Of a stretch of 8,488 nucleotides of DNA, positions 5,900 to 8,488 are shown in pieces. The translations under genes and the position numbers were made by a program. The notes below the pieces were generated by a model, which was not told the DNA's origin, ran no database searches, and saw nothing but the letters and a program-made list of their open reading frames with translations. Source of the stretch: an uncultured Microcaldota archaeon (lineage in GTDB: Archaea; Micrarchaeota; Micrarchaeia; Anstonellales; Bilamarchaeaceae); contig CAIXOA010000034.1 of NCBI GenBank assembly GCA_903920925.1, positions 1 through 8,488 on the forward strand, written 5' to 3'. The first letter of the stretch is position 1. Every line of letters begins with the position of its first letter.

Positions 5900-6753
5900 T
5901 TTTGCCCGGTGATGCGCGCGTAGGCATCAAGGTATTTTTTGCTGAGGTTGCTTATCACTTTCTTAGGGATGGCGGGCGGTGGAGGAGTTTTGTTCCAGTT
6001 GAGGGTTTCGAGGTAATCCCGCAGGTACTGCTTGTCGGAAGAGACGAGCTTTCTTCTGTCATACTCCTTCTTGTCCCAGTATCTTGAGGAGTCCGGGGTC
6101 ATGCACTCATCAATTAAGATTATTTCCTCTTCAAAAATGCCGAACTCGAATTTGGTGTCCGCGAGGACGAAACCGCACCTGGACAGGTGCTCGTGGCCGA
6201 AATTGTATAGCCCGATTGCCTTGTCACGCACATAGGAAGCGGCCTCGTGGCCGATTATCTTTTCCGCTTCGCTGAAGGAAATATTCACATCATGGCCGTG
6301 CTCCGCCTTCGTGGACGGGGAAAAGATTGGTTCGGGCAGTTTGCTCCCGTTCTTCATTCCGGGAGGAAGCTTTATGCCGCACACTTTTCCGTCTTTTTGA
6401 TAATCCTTAAGCCCGGAACCCGTGAGGTAGCCGCGCACCACCGCCTCTATTTTGAGCGGGTCGGCTTTCTTCACAATCATGCTCCTTCCCGAAAGGTAAG
6501 GGGGGAGGCCCTTTGGGACATCAAGCGAGACCATATGGTTATCTATTATGTCCTGCGTCTTCCTGAACCAGAAGGCGGAAAGGGAATTGAGCACCGCGCC
6601 CTTGTATGGAACTCCCTCGTTGAAAACAACGTCGAAGGCGCTCACGCGGTCGGTCGCTACCATCAGGATGTTCTCGCCGAATGCGTAAACGTCCCTCACC
6701 TTCCCGCGGTGGAGAAGGGGCAAATCCAAATCTGTTTGAGTGATGATTTCCAT
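5890..6753 (-). CDS. purC: Phosphoribosylaminoimidazole-succinocarboxamide synthase (SAICAR synthase)
   Basis: The enzyme condenses CAIR with aspartate using ATP to form SAICAR, a late step in cytoplasmic purine synthesis. It has 287 residues. The N-terminal nucleotide-binding region shows RGKVRDVYAFG (residues 17-27) and TDRVSAFDVVFNEGVPYKG. Further signatures are EAVVRGYLTGSGLKDY, STKAEHGHDVNISF, LADTKFEFGIF, and IDECMTPDSSRYW, where most homologues have DEVLTPDSSR. The C-terminal KQYLRDYLETLNWNKTPPPPAIP is found in the longer (about 290-300 residue) Ade1-like form, not the roughly 240-residue form common in methanogens and Bacillus. No other purine gene is in the window. ATG 6753 sits about where transcription should begin from the TATA box at 6774-6786, so the gene looks leaderless. 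Its control may involve the palindrome just upstream. Confidence 0.97.
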   Translation of the reverse strand: MEIITQTDLDLPLLHRGKVRDVYAFGENILMVATDRVSAFDVVFNEGVPYKGAVLNSLSAFWFRKTQDIIDNHMVSLDVPKGLPPYLSGRSMIVKKADPLKIEAVVRGYLTGSGLKDYQKDGKVCGIKLPPGMKNGSKLPEPIFSPSTKAEHGHDVNISFSEAEKIIGHEAASYVRDKAIGLYNFGHEHLSRCGFVLADTKFEFGIFEEEIILIDECMTPDSSRYWDKKEYDRRKLVSSDKQYLRDYLETLNWNKTPPPPAIPKKVISNLSKKYLDAYARITGQKLI

Positions 6754-6773
6754 GGCTGAAGATAGGTAAATAA

Positions 6774-6786
6774 GAAATAAAAGGGA
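6774..6786 (-). promoter_or_regulatory. Probable TATA box of purC
   Basis: On the minus strand CCCTTTTATTTCT is centred about 27 bases before ATG 6753, predicting a leaderless transcript. It sits just inside the palindrome at 6792-6828. Confidence 0.5.
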
Positions 6787-6791
6787 TTGGG

Positions 6792-6828
6792 TTAGCTCGA
6801 CGGCCCGATATATGGGCCGGAGAGCTAA
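6792..6828. terminator. Long imperfect palindrome between the DUF4349 gene and purC; terminator or operator
   Basis: Outer arms TTAGCTC (6792-6798) and GAGCTAA (6822-6828) enclose inner arms CGGCCC (6801-6806) and GGGCCG (6814-6819). A symmetric 2-base mismatch separates each pair of arms, and the loop is 7 bases. All 13 arm pairs are Watson-Crick. It begins 4 bases after the DUF4349 stop. On the minus strand it is followed by CCCAATCCC and then T-rich DNA (TTTTATTTCTTATTT), which resembles a hairpin terminator. It also lies directly upstream of the purC TATA box, where an operator would sit. The sequence does not decide between the two. Confidence 0.55.
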
Positions 6829-6832
6829 AGGA

Positions 6833-7648
6833 TTATTTCTTCCCCTTGAAGTGCTTCCAGAGCTTCCAGACTATCCATGCGACGATTGCCACCGGGATGA
6901 AGAAGCCGATTGCGCCCGCGAGAAGCATTATGCCGAAGGAAAGGGCGCCCAGGAACACCGCAAGGAGCTGCTCGAGCGGAAGGAAGAAGCCCGTCTGTAT
7001 TGCCGGCTTCTCTTCATATACGCGGACGGAGATTGTGCTCATCGCGCTCCTTCTCTCCAAATCAAGCTTCTGCTGCTTGTACATGTCCAGGTCGGTCTGC
7101 ACGCGCGTCACTTCCCGTTCTATGGAAAGGATGTCGCTTATGTTGTCCGTCCGATTGTAGAGGGAATTGAGGCGCGCGAGCTCGGTTTCAAGATTTGTGA
7201 TTCTTGTGTTTATGTCCGTATACTGCTCGGTCACATCCTCCAGGGAGGTGTCCATGGATTTTATTTCCCCGATCGTCTTCAATTTGGTTAAGAAGTCATC
7301 GAATTTGGAGGGAGGGACCTTCACGGTTATGTAATAGCTCTTGTCCGTGTCCGTCTCATAGTATGAGATGCCGGAATAGGTTCCCCTTACGTCAGAAACA
7401 AATCCCTTTACCGAAGCCACATTCCCCTCCAAAGTCCCCTGCGGAACTTTTAGGGCGAGCGAGCCGGTTTGTATGACCACCCGGTTGTCCGTGCCGGTGG
7501 ATGCGCCGCCCTCAAAAGAAGGCGCTGGTACGCCCGGGGATACGACTCCCGAAGAGCCGGAGCCGCCCTGGAGCAAATCCCCGCCGCTTATGCATCCTGC
7601 AAAAAGAATCAGCAGCGCGAAAACCAAAAGTATGTTTTTCCATTCCAT
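6833..7648 (-). CDS. DUF4349-type membrane lipoprotein
   Basis: The product has 271 residues. The N-terminus (residues 1-18) is a signal peptide ending in a lipobox, ILFAGC, with Cys19 as the lipidation site. A Gly/Ser/Pro-rich linker (about 20-55) follows. The DUF4349-like extracytoplasmic domain (about 56-212) starts RVVIQTGSLALKVP and includes YYITVKVPPSKFDDFLTKL and a coiled coil (about 143-200, TRITNLETELARLNSLYNRT and following) before the strand MSTISVRVYEEKP. One or two membrane helices (about 227-264) and a basic tail end the protein. It is probably anchored at both ends, with the domain outside the cell. The molecular role of DUF4349 proteins is not established. ATG 7648 is preferred over the frame's earlier start at 7711, because that start lies upstream of the TATA box, whose predicted transcript begins at 7648. 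Confidence 0.9.
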   Translation of the reverse strand: MEWKNILLVFALLILFAGCISGGDLLQGGSGSSGVVSPGVPAPSFEGGASTGTDNRVVIQTGSLALKVPQGTLEGNVASVKGFVSDVRGTYSGISYYETDTDKSYYITVKVPPSKFDDFLTKLKTIGEIKSMDTSLEDVTEQYTDINTRITNLETELARLNSLYNRTDNISDILSIEREVTRVQTDLDMYKQQKLDLERRSAMSTISVRVYEEKPAIQTGFFLPLEQLLAVFLGALSFGIMLLAGAIGFFIPVAIVAWIVWKLWKHFKGKK

Positions 7649-7668
7649 GGATAGAGTAGGAATTGAAA

Positions 7669-7681
7669 GGAATATAAATGC
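7669..7681 (-). promoter_or_regulatory. TATA box of the DUF4349 lipoprotein gene
   Basis: The minus strand reads GCATTTATATTCC, centred about 27 bases before ATG 7648. This gives a leaderless transcript with no ribosome binding site. The remaining intergenic bases, 7682-7746, show nothing else I can identify. Confidence 0.6.
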
Positions 7682-7746
7682 AATTAATTTGATTCGGAGG
7701 AAACCTAACAAGCATCAAACGCATGCATCCGCAACGGCGAAGGGCG

Positions 7747-8067
7747 CTACAGGCCTTCGAAGCAGGAGATGTCCATGCTGGTTTTCCTGAAATCGGAACG
7801 CACAAGGCGCAGCGCATATTCCTGCTGGGGTGCCGGAAGGAAGCGCGCCGCCCTCACTGCATATGCAAACGCATTGTAGGAATCCGCCACGGCGGTTGCC
7901 CGGTTAAATGCGAGCGCGAGCCTGGAGAGCTCGAGCACTTTTTCCATGGAAGCCGGCATTTCCATCGCCGCCTTGAGTTTTTTCTTTATTTCTTCAACCT
8001 TGGGGAATGCGACCTTTTCTATCAGCAATCTTTTGCGGGGCCTGCCGCGCTGCGCGGAAGCCGCCAC
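7747..8067 (-). CDS. Small helical protein of unknown function downstream of NAC
   Basis: The product has 106 residues from the GTG at 8067. It begins with a basic patch (RGRPRKRLLIEK) and continues as amphipathic helices (VEEIKKKLKAAMEM; MEKVLELSRLALAFNRATAVADSYNAFAYAVRAARFL), which look like a small helical bundle. No family is recognised. There is no signal peptide or clear membrane span. It follows the NAC gene on the same strand with a 31-base gap and no visible promoter, so it is probably in that operon. The start is uncertain. The frame stays open upstream to 8148 without ATG, GTG or TTG, and the residues just before the GTG (DFIVLATHSEN) look protein-like. An AGGGTTGAT element precedes an in-frame ATA at 8094. 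Confidence 0.62.
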   Translation of the reverse strand: MAASAQRGRPRKRLLIEKVAFPKVEEIKKKLKAAMEMPASMEKVLELSRLALAFNRATAVADSYNAFAYAVRAARFLPAPQQEYALRLVRSDFRKTSMDISCFEGL

Positions 8068-8098
8068 ATTCTCGCTGTGTGTTGCTAAGACTATGAAA

Positions 8099-8422
8099 TC
8101 AACCCTGCAAAGCGAGAATCGCTTCGGCCAAATCCCCGTTCGCGTTCTTCAGCGCTTCAACTGCCTTTTCCCGGGAGGCTCCGGTCTTCTCTATAATTAG
8201 AGTAATATCTTCCTCGTTCAATTTCTCTTCCTTCCTAATTTTTCCGGAAATCTGGAAGGAGGACTGGCCTTGTGCGATTATTTCTACGATTTGAGGTTCT
8301 TCGATTATGATTTTCTCATCCGCGCCTTCGATTATGACGCGTTCTGCCGGGATTTCTTTGGTATTGATGCCCATCTGCTTCATCATCTTAGACATTTGTT
8401 TAGGGTCCATTCCACCGAGCAT
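8099..8422 (-). CDS. nac: Nascent polypeptide-associated complex (NAC) protein
   Basis: Archaeal NAC forms a homodimer that binds ribosomes and shields nascent chains near the exit tunnel. The product has 107 residues. It begins with MLGGMDPKQMSKMMKQMGI, the conserved Gly/Met-rich archaeal start. The NAC β-barrel domain follows (about 22-62: IPAERVIIEGADEKIIIEEP, VEIIAQGQSSFQISG). The C-terminus is a UBA domain (about 70-107: LNEEDITLIIEKTGASREKAVEALKNANGDLAEAILAL). ATG 8422 is chosen because it gives the family N-terminus and has AGGTGA at 8428-8433; an in-frame GTG at 8431 lies inside that ribosome site. The site also contains the stop codon of the upstream gene, so the genes are coupled. 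Length is normal for the family. Confidence 0.96.
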   Translation of the reverse strand: MLGGMDPKQMSKMMKQMGINTKEIPAERVIIEGADEKIIIEEPQIVEIIAQGQSSFQISGKIRKEEKLNEEDITLIIEKTGASREKAVEALKNANGDLAEAILALQG

Positions 8423-8427
8423 GAGTT

Positions 8428-8433
8428 TCACCT
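8428..8433 (-). promoter_or_regulatory. Ribosome binding site of the NAC gene overlapping the upstream stop
   Basis: AGGTGA lies 5 bases before ATG 8422, and its TGA is the stop codon of the preceding gene. This arrangement is typical of terminating ribosomes re-initiating on the next gene. Confidence 0.7.
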
Positions 8434-8488
8434 TTCAAGCTGCAAATCCGCATCCAGGATTTTTGCGAACTTATCCACAATTTCCTCC
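8428..8488 (-). CDS. C-terminal end of an unidentified gene, cut by window edge
   Basis: Nineteen residues and a TGA stop are present, reading EEIVDKFAKILDADLQLER. It is an amphipathic helix with no diagnostic motif, so the product cannot be named. Support comes from coupling with the NAC gene: the stop lies inside the NAC ribosome site, five bases before its ATG. Confidence 0.6.
   Translation of the reverse strand, partial: EEIVDKFAKILDADLQLER

Noticed and set aside
6792..6828. tRNA gene or kink-turn RNA
   Set aside because: A single hairpin of 37 bases has no cloverleaf arms or T-loop. The tandem GA mismatches are symmetric and lack the 3-base bulge that a kink-turn requires.
7649..7711. 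Longer DUF4349 start at 7711
   Set aside because: The extension crosses the TATA box and would precede the predicted transcript start. The shorter form has a clean signal peptide and lipobox at the expected distance.
1..8488. CRISPR array, insertion sequence, phage or defence genes
   Set aside because: I saw no regularly spaced direct repeats, no transposase or integrase motifs and no terminal inverted repeats. The unknown genes carry no nuclease, ATPase or toxin signatures that I can identify.

Overview
The window looks like an ordinary chromosomal stretch from an archaeon of moderate GC content. The evidence is a eukaryote/archaea-type ribosomal protein (L15e), an archaeal NAC chaperone, the first two genes of an A-type ATP synthase operon, TATA-box promoters, several leaderless genes, and ribosome binding sites of the GGTGAT type. 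The compact layout and the many small unrecognised helical proteins would fit a DPANN lineage such as a Micrarchaeota- or Diapherotrites-like organism. That placement is inference, not something the sequence proves.

Layout. At the left edge, on the minus strand, are the start of the A-type ATPase operon: subunit H, then subunit I running off position 1. A divergent promoter region (1146-1289) separates it from rpl15e on the plus strand, which begins at a TTG codon. A T-rich terminator and a strong TATA box follow. Then come four plus-strand genes without a known pathway. Two overlap (ATGA) and encode HEAT-repeat-like helical proteins (1924-3299). Two more form a second unit with its own leaderless promoter (3358-4480). 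The last of these ends in a CTAG shared with the stop codon of a convergent minus-strand gene (4477-5859), which encodes a 460-residue cytoplasmic protein containing a degenerate threefold internal repeat.

To the right, all on the minus strand, are purC (SAICAR synthase), a strong imperfect palindrome, a DUF4349-type membrane lipoprotein, a small unknown helical protein, the NAC gene, and the last codons of a further upstream gene.

How the genes fit together. The right-hand NAC cluster and the left-hand ATPase cluster read as housekeeping operons with translational coupling: short gaps, and Shine-Dalgarno sites overlapping upstream stops. purC, the lipoprotein and the 3358 gene each appear to be leaderless, with the TATA box about 25 bases upstream of the start. 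The most unusual block is 1.9-5.9 kb: four unrecognised or HEAT-like proteins plus the internally repeated 460-residue protein, placed between housekeeping genes. The two plus-strand units there share a promoter motif and may be co-expressed. I found no rRNA, tRNA, CRISPR array, insertion sequence or phage gene, and no gene-free stretch longer than about 145 bases.
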